From an uncultured Clostridia bacterium (GTDB taxonomy: Bacteria > Bacillota > Limnochordia > Darwinibacteriales > Darwinibacteriaceae), in the NCBI GenBank assembly GCA_900018335.1, contig FIZK01000001.1:1-39133 (forward strand): 39,133 nucleotides of DNA. Direction: 5' to 3'. Positions 16,580 through 25,411 of the stretch are shown piece by piece. The notes beneath the pieces were generated by a model, which searched no databases, was not told the origin of the DNA, and saw nothing but the letters and a program-made list of their open reading frames with translations. The stretch's first letter is position 1; each line of letters starts with the position of its first letter. The position numbers and the translations under genes are program-made.

Positions 16580-17311
16580 GTGATGAACTTGCTTAGGCAA
16601 CCCGCAGTTGGATTCTCCATCCTGGCACTTTTGGTACTACTCCTGACCCTGCCTGCGGTGGCGATGAATTACTCCCAGATCGACGCCCTCATTGAGAGCA
16701 AGGACGTGGACAGCATCGAACATGCCATCGCACTCCTGGAAGAGCATTTGGACAAGCAGGCTGATGACGGCGAAGCCCTCTGGCTGGCGAGCAAGGCTTA
16801 TCTATACCTTGGGGACCGCACCGAAGAAGGCAGACTGGCAGTGTTCGAAAAGGGGAAAGAGTACGCCGATCGAGCCGTGGAAGTGGTGCCAGATTCCCCC
16901 CACGCCCACTACTGGCTCTCCGCCCTCATGGGCAGGATTGGCCAGACCAGGGGCATTATGAGCAGTCTGTTCATGGTCCGCCCCATGAAGGAGGCGTTGG
17001 ATCGGGTCTTGGAACTGGATGAGAACTACGCCCCTGCTTACTGGGTGCTCAGCCAACTCTACCAACAGGCACCTGGCTTTCCCTTGAGCATCGGCAACAA
17101 AAAGCAGGCTTTGGAAAATGCCCAGCAGGCCGTGGACTTGGAGCCCGGCAACCTGGAGTTCCAGCTGCAGCTGGCCAGGGCCCTGGAACACAACGGCAAG
17201 AAGGAAGAGGCCCAAGAGCTGCTCCTGAGCATCAGGGCCAACCCCAAGCTGAAAGATGATCCTGAACTCCGCAGCGAAGTGGAGGAACAGGCCGCCCAGT
17301 GGAAGCTCTAG
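16580..17311 (+). CDS. Membrane-anchored or secreted tetratricopeptide-repeat protein
   Basis: N-terminal hydrophobic segment; ALWLASKAYLYLGD, YAPAYWVLSQLYQQA, LEFQLQLARALEHNGKKEEAQELL. Confidence 0.8.
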   Translation: MMNLLRQPAVGFSILALLVLLLTLPAVAMNYSQIDALIESKDVDSIEHAIALLEEHLDKQADDGEALWLASKAYLYLGDRTEEGRLAVFEKGKEYADRAVEVVPDSPHAHYWLSALMGRIGQTRGIMSSLFMVRPMKEALDRVLELDENYAPAYWVLSQLYQQAPGFPLSIGNKKQALENAQQAVDLEPGNLEFQLQLARALEHNGKKEEAQELLLSIRANPKLKDDPELRSEVEEQAAQWKL

Positions 17312-18078
17312 TAACCCAGGACGGAAATGGAACCGTTGGAGGTGGTGATCTCCAAGTGCGGGCCTTCCCCGCCGTGGATAACCACCTCTCGACGTCCAGT
17401 CGCTCTGGTATCTCCCACCAACACCTCCACCTTGCCGTTGGAAGTGGCCGCCCGGATCGATCCTTGACTGCCGTGGGGCATGCGCAGGCTGATGTGCCCG
17501 TTACTGGTGGCGATGCGGTGATCCCCTTCGCCGGACAATTCCAGCTGTCCCTCGATGCGCCCGTTGGAGGTGAGCAGTGAACTGGAGCCGGTGAGGACCA
17601 ATTTGCCAAACTCGATGCGGCCGTTGGAAGTCCTCAGGCTTACCTGCCCCTCCGCTTCAGCCAGGGTTATGGAGCCGTTCTTCGTTGTTAAGTGCAGAAT
17701 ACCCTGGGTGCGTGCCCTCAGGCGAATTCCGCCGTTAGAAGTCTTGGCGCGCAAGTGTTTAATCTGCTCCCCTGGAGCGAACACGACGAAGCGGACTTGG
17801 GAAGCAAACACCCCAAACGGCCGCTGGGGACTCACTGCCCGGAGCACCAGCTGGTGCGCGCTGCTCTGTTCCTCGATTCTCAGTTCCGCCAAGAACGCCC
17901 TAAGACTATCTTCACCAAAGCCTCGCACTTCCTTCTCGGCCACCACCCGGGCTGGTCCTCCATCCAGGGGCTCCCAGGTGATGGAACCGTTAAACCCGCT
18001 CAGTTCTAGGCTTTCGACTTCTGCGCCAATGGGATACTCCTCTACAGCCCGTAGCGTAGAAAAGAACATGCCCTTCAC
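17308..18078 (-). CDS. DUF4097-type beta-strand repeat protein
   Basis: Repeated TSNGxI units: TSNGGIRLRART, TKNGSITLAEA, TSNGRIEFGKL, TSNGRIEGQL, TSNGHISLRM, TSNGKVEVLV, TSNGSISVLGY. Confidence 0.85.
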   Translation of the reverse strand: MKGMFFSTLRAVEEYPIGAEVESLELSGFNGSITWEPLDGGPARVVAEKEVRGFGEDSLRAFLAELRIEEQSSAHQLVLRAVSPQRPFGVFASQVRFVVFAPGEQIKHLRAKTSNGGIRLRARTQGILHLTTKNGSITLAEAEGQVSLRTSNGRIEFGKLVLTGSSSLLTSNGRIEGQLELSGEGDHRIATSNGHISLRMPHGSQGSIRAATSNGKVEVLVGDTRATGRREVVIHGGEGPHLEITTSNGSISVLGY

Positions 18079-18247
18079 TTCCTTTCCGATTTCAACTCAA
18101 TCCTAACAGCTCCGACTCCCTTCTGCCAGGGGCTTAGATGGGACTTTTCCTCCGTCTGGAGACTGATCTGGAAATTTTTCTCTCTGCAAGCAGGAAAACC
18201 ATTCCTAAGTGGAGAACTAAGTTTTACTTCCCAAAGGAGGGCAAAAC

Positions 18248-18754
18248 ATGGAAAAGCAAAAGGTCACCATGCATGGTACAGAACTGACGGTGCGCGGGCC
18301 CAGGCTCAGTGTGGGCCAAAAAGCGCCGGGCTTTCGGCTGGTGGACAATGATTTCAACCCGAAGACGTTGGACGATTTCGGCAGGCAGATCAAACTAATC
18401 AGCATCGTCCCCTCCCTGGACACGGGGATCTGCGATGCCCAAACCAGGCGTTTTAACGAGGAAATGAGCAAACTGGATGGAGCAGTGGTCATCACGGTGA
18501 GCGTGGATCTACCCTTTGCCCAGAAGCGCTGGTGCGGAAGTGCCGGTCTGGACCAAGCCATTACCCTCTCGGATCACTTCGATGTATCCTTCGGCGAGGC
18601 CTACGGCGTACTCATCGAGGAAATGCGCCTGTTGGCCAGGGCTGTTCTGGTCCTGGACGGAGACAACATCATCCGCTACGCAGAATACGTGCCGGAAGTG
18701 GCATCCCATCCCGACTACGAGGCGGCACTGGACGCAGCCAAACAGCTCCTCTAG
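18248..18754 (+). CDS. tpx: Thiol peroxidase (atypical 2-Cys peroxiredoxin, Tpx)
   Basis: [76 protein letters not shown]. Confidence 0.95.
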   Translation: MEKQKVTMHGTELTVRGPRLSVGQKAPGFRLVDNDFNPKTLDDFGRQIKLISIVPSLDTGICDAQTRRFNEEMSKLDGAVVITVSVDLPFAQKRWCGSAGLDQAITLSDHFDVSFGEAYGVLIEEMRLLARAVLVLDGDNIIRYAEYVPEVASHPDYEAALDAAKQLL

Positions 18755-18792
18755 GCGGAACGAGAATCAGACCTCAGACCACAGTTGTAAAA

Positions 18793-18859
18793 CCTCCCCC
18801 TGGCTGGTTACGCCTGTCCAAATAGAGGGTAAACTCTGGGTAGAAGCTTCCAGGGGAGG
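18793..18859 (+). promoter_or_regulatory. Long-range stem pairing with the Shine-Dalgarno of the 18869 microORF
   Basis: CCTCCCCCTGG (18793-18803, one bulged C) complementary to CCAGGGGAGG (18850-18859); inner AGAG(GGTAAA)CTCT stem. Confidence 0.4.
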
Positions 18860-18868
18860 ATGGATCGG

Positions 18869-18988
18869 ATGTTTACCCACTATGATTATGGGCTCTATGA
18901 GCTGGAAGTAGCGAACAAGCTGCAGGGAGCAAGCGGCGAACGGGCGCGCAGAAAAAGGAAAGCAAGAGAAAAAACACAAGACGCTTGA
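18869..18988 (+). CDS. Basic microprotein, 39 aa, unknown function
   Basis: GGGGAGG upstream; MFTHYDYGLYELEVANKLQGASGERARRKRKAREKTQDA*, terminator directly after. Absent from the ORF track. Confidence 0.5.
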   Translation: MFTHYDYGLYELEVANKLQGASGERARRKRKAREKTQDA

Positions 18989-18993
18989 TCAAA

Positions 18994-19024
18994 AAGCCGG
19001 GCGCAGATTGACCACGCCCGGCTT
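18994..19024. terminator. Bidirectional terminator
   Basis: AAGCCGGGCG-CAGATTGACCA-CGCCCGGCTT, flanked by A-run upstream and TTTT shortly downstream. Confidence 0.8.
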
Positions 19025-19035
19025 AAGCCTTTTCG

Positions 19036-19551
19036 CTAGCGATTCCAGCTGACAATCTCCTCCAAGGCCTTGCGCTTTTTCATGGGAACAGGCCCTTCCC
19101 CAGGGTAACCAAGGGGGATGAGCACAATGGGCTCCACGTGCTCAGGAAGATCCAAGATGGCATGGAGCCGCTCCGCATCGAAGGCGCACACCCAGCAAGT
19201 ACCCAGCCCCAACTCCGTCGCGGCCAGAATTAGGTGATCTACGGCAATGGCTATATCCACATCGCAGTGGTCTTTGCCATCCCGTCGCTTCCAGGACTGT
19301 TCGTGATCTGCGCAGGCCACGATGATCACGGGCGCGTTTCTCAGCCATTCACCACGGTAGGCCTGACAGATCTCCGCCTTGAGATCCTCGTCAGTGGCCA
19401 CGATGAACCGCCAAGGCTGATAGTTCACGGCACTGGGGGCGAGCCTGGCCGCCTCCAGGATCTGCAGGATCTTGTCCTTCTCCACCGGCTCTTGGCTAAA
19501 AGTGCGTACGGAATAGCGCTGGGCAACTAAGTCAAAGAACGAACTGGACAT
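19036..19551 (-). CDS. Nitroreductase family protein
   Basis: RYSVRTFSQEPVEKDKILQILEAARLAPSAVNYQPWRFIVATDE, LGLGTCWVCAFD, IPLGYPGEGP. Confidence 0.92.
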   Translation of the reverse strand: MSSSFFDLVAQRYSVRTFSQEPVEKDKILQILEAARLAPSAVNYQPWRFIVATDEDLKAEICQAYRGEWLRNAPVIIVACADHEQSWKRRDGKDHCDVDIAIAVDHLILAATELGLGTCWVCAFDAERLHAILDLPEHVEPIVLIPLGYPGEGPVPMKKRKALEEIVSWNR

Positions 19552-19567
19552 ACCCCATCCTCCCCGT

Positions 19568-20908
19568 CTAATGGACTTCGGTTTTACCCGACCGCTTCAT
19601 TTCATACATCTTTTGATCTGCCCGTTCCAGAGCCTCTCTGAAGCTGGCATCTCCTTTCTGAAAGCGAGCCGCCCCCAGGGAGATGCTTGCTCTGACGGCT
19701 TCCTGATCAAACCTAAACTCCAAGGCAGAAATGGATTGCACAATCCGATCAGCCAACTTCTGCCCTTGCCCCCCGGCAGGGGCCAGCACCACGAACTCAT
19801 CACCGCCCCAACGGATAATCTCGCCCGCGCCGCCCAAAACCCGGCGCACTTCCCCCGCCACAGCCTGCAGCAATTTGTCGCCGGCGGAATGACCGAAGCA
19901 GTCGTTGATCTCCTTCAAGCGGTCCACATCAAACATGAAGATCTCGGGACTGGAGTTCCCGGCCTGAAAGGCGGCAAAGGCCTCGCTCAGGACCTGCACC
20001 CCGCAGCGGCGGCTCTTGGCCCCCGTGAGCAGATCCTCGTTGATCTGCAGCTCAAGCTGGGTAGTGTGTTGCCGGAAGAAGAGATGCTCCACCAAGAGCA
20101 CCAGGGCTACGGCGGCGATTACCACCAGGACGAGGATCAGTACAAGCCGCACCGAGAGCAAGACTGCCAAGCGTCCGCCCGTCTCCGCGGTCTGAGCAAC
20201 ATAGCGCTCCAGCTCGCCGCGGTGCACACCCATGGCAATCAGCCAGTTCAGATCCTCATACCAGGCAGAAAAGGTCAAAGCATCCAGGAACTGCACTTCT
20301 GGCAGGGTTTCCGCGATGGTAAACCAAATCCCCTTCCCCAGGTCCAAAGCGGCCAGCCTTTCCCGCACCTGAACCTCGATGCGCTCCTCCAGGAAAGCTC
20401 TGCTTACTCCCCACAGCGCGCCCAATTCCCCGCTGACCAGTCCTTCAGAAAAGCGCAGACCAGGCAAAGCAGAATCCGCTGCCAGCAGTTCTTCGTTCCC
20501 GTAGAGGATTTCGCCTGTGGCTTGCCTCCAAAGGACCGCCGTGAGACCCGGCTCTGCCTCCATCAATGCTCGGAAATAGCGGGCGAAACGAGCCTCGTCA
20601 AGCTCTAAGCCCAGCTGAACCAATTCGAGGCGATCAGCAATTATCTCCTGCCAGCGCTTCTCCTCCGCTTCCTTCAGACGGTCGATTTCCCGCACCACGT
20701 TCTCCACGCTGATCCGCAGAAAATCCCCTTGGATTTCGCCCAATGTGCGTTCCGTTTCCGCGAGATAGATTTGGGCCACATGCTGAAAGGACAGCCAGAA
20801 GATAATACCGCTGGCAGCGCAAATGAACAGCACTAAAGTGCCAATGACAGTGTTGTGCGAGTGCCTGTCCAGCACCCCTCTCCAGCGGGGCTTGGGCGCC
20901 ATCATCAA
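19568..20908 (-). CDS. Membrane diguanylate cyclase (GGDEF)
   Basis: Two TM segments around a sensory region; FMFDVDRLKEINDCFGHSAGDKLLQ, IIRWGGDEFVVLAPAGG. Confidence 0.9.
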   Translation of the reverse strand: MMMAPKPRWRGVLDRHSHNTVIGTLVLFICAASGIIFWLSFQHVAQIYLAETERTLGEIQGDFLRISVENVVREIDRLKEAEEKRWQEIIADRLELVQLGLELDEARFARYFRALMEAEPGLTAVLWRQATGEILYGNEELLAADSALPGLRFSEGLVSGELGALWGVSRAFLEERIEVQVRERLAALDLGKGIWFTIAETLPEVQFLDALTFSAWYEDLNWLIAMGVHRGELERYVAQTAETGGRLAVLLSVRLVLILVLVVIAAVALVLLVEHLFFRQHTTQLELQINEDLLTGAKSRRCGVQVLSEAFAAFQAGNSSPEIFMFDVDRLKEINDCFGHSAGDKLLQAVAGEVRRVLGGAGEIIRWGGDEFVVLAPAGGQGQKLADRIVQSISALEFRFDQEAVRASISLGAARFQKGDASFREALERADQKMYEMKRSGKTEVH

Positions 20909-20980
20909 ATCCCTTCTTACGGCCGGATTGTCTGCTGCACGTATTCACCAGCCTACTTCAGTTTTCCTGCCCGTCCACCG

Positions 20981-21796
20981 CTACTCTGAACTTGACAGCA
21001 GGCGAATCTGGTAGATACTGGACCAGAGCTTCCCAGTGACGAAGATCCTACCTGTTTCCCCATGGAAGGCAATGCCATTGAGCACATCTGCCCCCGGGTT
21101 TTCCTGCAGCTCCAAAGCGGCAAGATCGCGCAAGTCGATCCAGCCCAATACCCGGCCCGTCGCCGGATCCAGGCGGCAGATCACACTGCTCAGCCAGATG
21201 TTGGCCCAGATCTCCCCATCCACATACTCCAACTCGTTGAGAAGTTGGACCTCACCACCTTCCCCCCTCACAGGCAGCCAGCGCACGGGCTCCAAGCTGT
21301 CGGGATCTAGGTAGCGGAGCACACTGGAACCGTCACTCATGATCAAATAGATGCCGTCGGTGGTCAGACCCCACCCCTGGCCCTCGTAGGCAAACTCCCC
21401 AACCTTCTCCAAACTCTCCAAATCATAGATGAAACCCACACCTTCCCGCCAAGTGAGCTGGTAGATCCTATCATCCAGGACGGCCAAGCCTTCCCCGAAA
21501 AACTCTGGCTCCAGGTTCACCATTTTGAGCACTTCTCCGTCTTCCAGGCGCACCTGGCGCAGGGACGACTCACCATACAGCCCCGTCCCCTCATACAACA
21601 ACCCGTTCAAAAAGAACAGGCCTTGAGTAAAGGCAGCGGGATCGTGGGGATAGCGCTGCACTACTTCCGCGCGGTACACAGGTTCCGCGGCCAAACAGGC
21701 GGAGAAGGATACGCCCAAGAGCAGGCACAAGAAGGGCAGTATCCGAACCGCCGCTGACAGCGCTGAATGACTAATCCTCCAGCACACCATGGACCT
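20981..21796 (-). CDS. Glutaminyl-peptide cyclotransferase (bacterial/plant beta-propeller type)
   Basis: YPHDPAAFTQGLFFLNGLLYEGTGLYGESSLRQV, LNELEYVDGEIWANIW, NGIAFHGETGRIFVTGKLW; signal peptide. Confidence 0.88.
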   Translation of the reverse strand, partial: RSMVCWRISHSALSAAVRILPFLCLLLGVSFSACLAAEPVYRAEVVQRYPHDPAAFTQGLFFLNGLLYEGTGLYGESSLRQVRLEDGEVLKMVNLEPEFFGEGLAVLDDRIYQLTWREGVGFIYDLESLEKVGEFAYEGQGWGLTTDGIYLIMSDGSSVLRYLDPDSLEPVRWLPVRGEGGEVQLLNELEYVDGEIWANIWLSSVICRLDPATGRVLGWIDLRDLAALELQENPGADVLNGIAFHGETGRIFVTGKLWSSIYQIRLLSSSE

Positions 21797-22451
21797 CATG
21801 CACTTCCTGGACAAAGATAATTCCCTTCCCCGGTTCGTGGATCTTCAGCTCATCGCGCACCGCCACCACTATCGCGTCCGCCAGCTCCTGGCGGGCCAGG
21901 ATGAGCACCATTTCCTTTTCGGGTTCAATCTCCAGGTTCAAGAACTTCCTTGTTTCATGCACACTGGAGCCACGGGCATTGATTATGGTGCCGCCCTTGG
22001 CACCAGCGGCCCTGGCCACATCCATCACTTCTTCTCCCCTACCCTTATCCACCACAACAAAGACGGCTCGGTACATGCTGCCGGCACCTCCTTCACGGGT
22101 TTTGGAGTCGTATGCGTAATTGCCTGTGCCCAGAAAGGCCACCAGGGGCATGGTAAAGGCAATACCGTGTCTGGGCTTGTACAGCTGCAGTTCATCGTCG
22201 AACATCTTCAGGGCATTGCGGCCCAGGAGCCTGTCTGCCACCATGAACACGATCTCCTTGCGCGTGTCCGTTAAGCCCAGAAGTTCAGCCAGGCGCCCGC
22301 TCACCGTTCCCCGCCCGAGGGCAATGGTGCCCCCGCTGATGCCGTTCTTCTTGGCCATGTTCAGCACCCTGCTGCCCAGACCGTAGTTCACAACTACGCA
22401 CAGCAGTTCATGTTCCCTATGCTCTGCGTCCACTCGCCGCATCTGCCTCAT
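21771..22451 (-). CDS. Tandem PII-like (GlnB-fold) protein
   Basis: Two related halves: NGISGGTIALGRGTVSGRLAELLG... and GAKGGTIINARGSSVHETRKFLNLEIEPEKEMVLILA; downstream of DUF1538. Start at internal Met (track 22496). Confidence 0.78.
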   Translation of the reverse strand: MRQMRRVDAEHREHELLCVVVNYGLGSRVLNMAKKNGISGGTIALGRGTVSGRLAELLGLTDTRKEIVFMVADRLLGRNALKMFDDELQLYKPRHGIAFTMPLVAFLGTGNYAYDSKTREGGAGSMYRAVFVVVDKGRGEEVMDVARAAGAKGGTIINARGSSVHETRKFLNLEIEPEKEMVLILARQELADAIVVAVRDELKIHEPGKGIIFVQEVHEVHGVLED

Positions 22452-22458
22452 CTCCTCG

Positions 22459-23958
22459 TCAGCTTGACTTGGCCCTAAAGACAACTCCCAACGCAAGCAT
22501 GGTTACTATGCCCGCCATGGCCACTAGGGCGATCATGCCCAGACCATCCCGGAGCAAATCCGCACCCTCGAAGGCCCCGGCAGCACCCTGGGTAAAGGCC
22601 AGGATAAAGGTGGTGGTAAGCGGGCCCGTGGCCACGCTGCCCGCATCAAACCCCATGCCCACGAAAAGACTGGGTACAAAGCGGGCCAAAATCAGGGCGA
22701 TGGCATAGCCGGGGAGCAGGATGTGCCACAGCGTTAGCCCTGGCACCAAAATGCGCAGGGAGGAAAGGAAAATGGCTGTTCCCACACCCAGAGCTAGTGC
22801 AGCCACCACCACGGTACGCTTGACATAACCGCTGGTCACATCTTCGATCTGCCGGGTGAGCACGTAGACCGATGGCTCGGCGGCGATGGTCACAAACCCT
22901 AAGATGAACGAAATGGCCAGCAGCCACACCTTGTTGTCCAAGGAAGCTAGATGAAAGCCCAACTCACCGCCGAGCTCCATGAAACCACCGTTCACTCCCA
23001 TAAAGAACAGAAATGTACCCAGCAGGGTATAGAGAAAACCCTTCAAGATGCGCCGGAACTGCCGCTCATCCAGCTTAAAGAGCACCCGCTGCAGCACGAG
23101 AAAGGATACTGCCAGCGGCAGCAAGGCAATGAAACTGTCCCTGACGGCCGCGGGCGTGACACCCCAGAATGGGGCCATGACCGCACCCAGCTCTGCCTGG
23201 GCAGGTTCCAAGGTGATTAAGGGATACTCCCGCACAGGCTTAACCAGGTTCATGATCATCACAGCCAAAATGGGGCCCACCGCTCCAGCTCCAATGAGGC
23301 CAAAACTGTCCTCCTCCGCCTGCTTGCTGTCCTTGCGCATGCGGGAAATGCCCACCGCCAACGCCATGATGAACGGCACCACCAAAATCCCCGTAACGGA
23401 ACCGGAGGAGTCGAAGGCGATGGCCAAAAACTCAGGGGAACTGCGGGAAGTAAGCCAAGCCAGAACCAAAACCAACCCATAGGCCACGGCAAAAAAGAGG
23501 CGCATGGACAAGTGCAGGAATACTCGGGCAAAGCCCAGGGCGATCATGAAGGCAAAACCTGCTGGGATGACCGCCAAAAGCATGCGGGCGGAAATCCCCC
23601 CCGCGGTAACATATTCGATTTGATTCACCAAGACCACAAGCCCCGGTTCCGCCATGGAAACAAAGAAGCCCAAAAGGCCGCCTCCCAAGAGGAACAGCCA
23701 CAGCTTATTGGTCTTGACTAGAGCAGAGCCGGTGGTGGTTCCAAAAGGCGAGATGCCTATATCCACGCCCACGAAAAAGATGGACAGTCCAACGATGAGA
23801 GTAATTGCACCCACCAGAAACCGCAGCACCACCGGGACGTTCAGGGGTACCAATGTGAAATGAAGCACTAAGACAATTATGGCAATGGGAACAACCGCTT
23901 GGGTGTTGTTCTTCAGATAACCCACGAGTATGTTCAACCAATCACCCCACCTTTCCAA
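22459..23958 (-). CDS. DUF1538 family integral membrane protein (internally duplicated)
   Basis: Two repeats: SMAEPGLVVLVNQIEYVTAGGISARMLLAVIPAG and TIAAEPSVYVLTRQIEDVTSGYVKRTVVVAALALG; multi-TM. Confidence 0.85.
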   Translation of the reverse strand: MERWGDWLNILVGYLKNNTQAVVPIAIIVLVLHFTLVPLNVPVVLRFLVGAITLIVGLSIFFVGVDIGISPFGTTTGSALVKTNKLWLFLLGGGLLGFFVSMAEPGLVVLVNQIEYVTAGGISARMLLAVIPAGFAFMIALGFARVFLHLSMRLFFAVAYGLVLVLAWLTSRSSPEFLAIAFDSSGSVTGILVVPFIMALAVGISRMRKDSKQAEEDSFGLIGAGAVGPILAVMIMNLVKPVREYPLITLEPAQAELGAVMAPFWGVTPAAVRDSFIALLPLAVSFLVLQRVLFKLDERQFRRILKGFLYTLLGTFLFFMGVNGGFMELGGELGFHLASLDNKVWLLAISFILGFVTIAAEPSVYVLTRQIEDVTSGYVKRTVVVAALALGVGTAIFLSSLRILVPGLTLWHILLPGYAIALILARFVPSLFVGMGFDAGSVATGPLTTTFILAFTQGAAGAFEGADLLRDGLGMIALVAMAGIVTMLALGVVFRAKSS

Positions 23959-24065
23959 CTATGATCATGTGATGAGAAAAATGGTATGAGGCCTGCTTGG
24001 GTGCTACCTAGAATTCTGTGCAAATTTGGGCAGACTGATAGCTAAACAGAAGGAAGGGGTAAAAC

Positions 24066-24530
24066 ATGAAGTTCAAACGCTATATCCCACTCTTAGTATT
24101 GGTCATCCTGGCCGCAGCCGCGGTTATACAAGGGCTGCGCAGCCAGGTAGCGCAACCTGAACTGCTCCAGTCCCAAGTGACGGCGGCAGAAAACTCCCTG
24201 GATATGATCTCCAGCTGGGAACTGGAAATCGAACTCCATGGGGGCGAAGAACTCGAAATGTCTTATTCCAGCCGGGGCAGGGCCTCCAGCACGGGCTTGG
24301 GCAGGCGCAGGAGCGACGATGATGCAGTGGAAGAAATCCGTCTGCTGGTGGAAGCGCTTCCGCCCCTGGCAGAGGGCATGCCCCTTGGCATTATCCAGGC
24401 AGCTTTGGATCACCTGGAGATCGATGAATCCGACGTTAAGGAGTTTGAACTGGAATATGAGTTAACGGACGGTTTTGAGCGCAAGATCGATTTGGACGTA
24501 AACGGCGATGATGACAACGACAACGATTAG
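24066..24530 (+). CDS. Hypothetical membrane-anchored acidic protein
   Basis: N-terminal TM MKFKRYIPLLVLVILAAAAVIQGL, GGAAGGGG-type RBS, very acidic C-terminus DLDVNGDDDNDND. Confidence 0.6.
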   Translation: MKFKRYIPLLVLVILAAAAVIQGLRSQVAQPELLQSQVTAAENSLDMISSWELEIELHGGEELEMSYSSRGRASSTGLGRRRSDDDAVEEIRLLVEALPPLAEGMPLGIIQAALDHLEIDESDVKEFELEYELTDGFERKIDLDVNGDDDNDND

Positions 24531-25324
24531 ACTTGGGATCTAATGTGCACGTCCAACTGGTTATAGGGAATCTCGATGCCCGCCTCTTCCAAGGCGTCCT
24601 TCACCTGCTCCAGAAAATCGAAATACATCGACCAATAATCGGAACGCTTCGCCCAGATCCGTGCGTAAATAACGGGTCCGTGGTCGCCCAGTTCCCCCAT
24701 GACCACCGCAGGTGCGGGGTCTTGCAGGACTAAGGGATGGTTCTCCGCTAGGCTCCGCACCACCTCTTTAGCCCGTTTGAAGTCGGAGTTGAAGGAAATG
24801 GGCACCTTGATGGTGGCTCGGCGCGTGTCGTAGGCCGAGTAATTGATGGCACTGCAATTAGAAAGATCGGAGTTGGGGATGATGATCTTCTGGTTATCGG
24901 GCGTCTGCAGGATGGTATGGAAAACTTGAATTTCCCGTACCGTTCCAGAATAACCCGCAGCTTCAATATAATCCCCTACTTTGAAGGGTTTTAACAGCAG
25001 GATCAAAACACCACCGGCGAAGTTGGCCAGACTGCCTTGGAAGGCCAGGCCCACCGCTAGGGAGGCGGCGCCCACAATGGCAGCAAAGGTGGTTATCTCA
25101 ATGCCAAAGGTGGCTGCCACCGTCAGAACCAGTAAAACCTGCAGCGCCATGTTGGCCAGGGTGGCGAGAAATGTTTGTAGGGATTCATCCACCTTCAGCT
25201 TGTCCACTCGGCGGTCTAGAAGGTTTAGAAGCAGCGTAATCAGCCTCCGGCCTATAACCCAGATGGCAACCCCCAGTACCGCCCTGCCCAGATAGGTGAG
25301 GGCAAATTCCTTAATCAGTTCCAC
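24527..25324 (-). CDS. Small-conductance mechanosensitive channel, MscS family
   Basis: TFAAIVGAASLAVGLAFQGSLANFAGGVLILLLKPFKVGDYIEAAGYSGTVREIQVFHT. Confidence 0.94.
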   Translation of the reverse strand: MELIKEFALTYLGRAVLGVAIWVIGRRLITLLLNLLDRRVDKLKVDESLQTFLATLANMALQVLLVLTVAATFGIEITTFAAIVGAASLAVGLAFQGSLANFAGGVLILLLKPFKVGDYIEAAGYSGTVREIQVFHTILQTPDNQKIIIPNSDLSNCSAINYSAYDTRRATIKVPISFNSDFKRAKEVVRSLAENHPLVLQDPAPAVVMGELGDHGPVIYARIWAKRSDYWSMYFDFLEQVKDALEEAGIEIPYNQLDVHIRSQV

Positions 25325-25411
25325 ACAACCCCTCCTTCAATACAGAAAAAGAGCGCGCCATTTCTGCCGCACCCACTGATTTCGGCATGGAGGAGTGAAC
25401 TCCTGCCAACC

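Noticed and set aside
17320-17760. Recurrent CCGTTGGAAGT/CCGTTGGAGGT DNA motif suggesting a repeat array
   Set aside because: Spacing follows the coding periodicity of TSNG beta-strand repeats in the DUF4097 protein; not CRISPR or a mobile repeat.
19571-20608. 345-aa plus-strand ORF
   Set aside because: Antisense to the GGDEF gene, low-complexity mirror-codon composition and no recognisable motifs; an artefact of GC-rich codon usage.
25388-25410. Short inverted repeat AGGAGT/ACTCCT between MscS and EAL genes
   Set aside because: Only 6 bp with a 2-nt loop and no U-run; likely chance.
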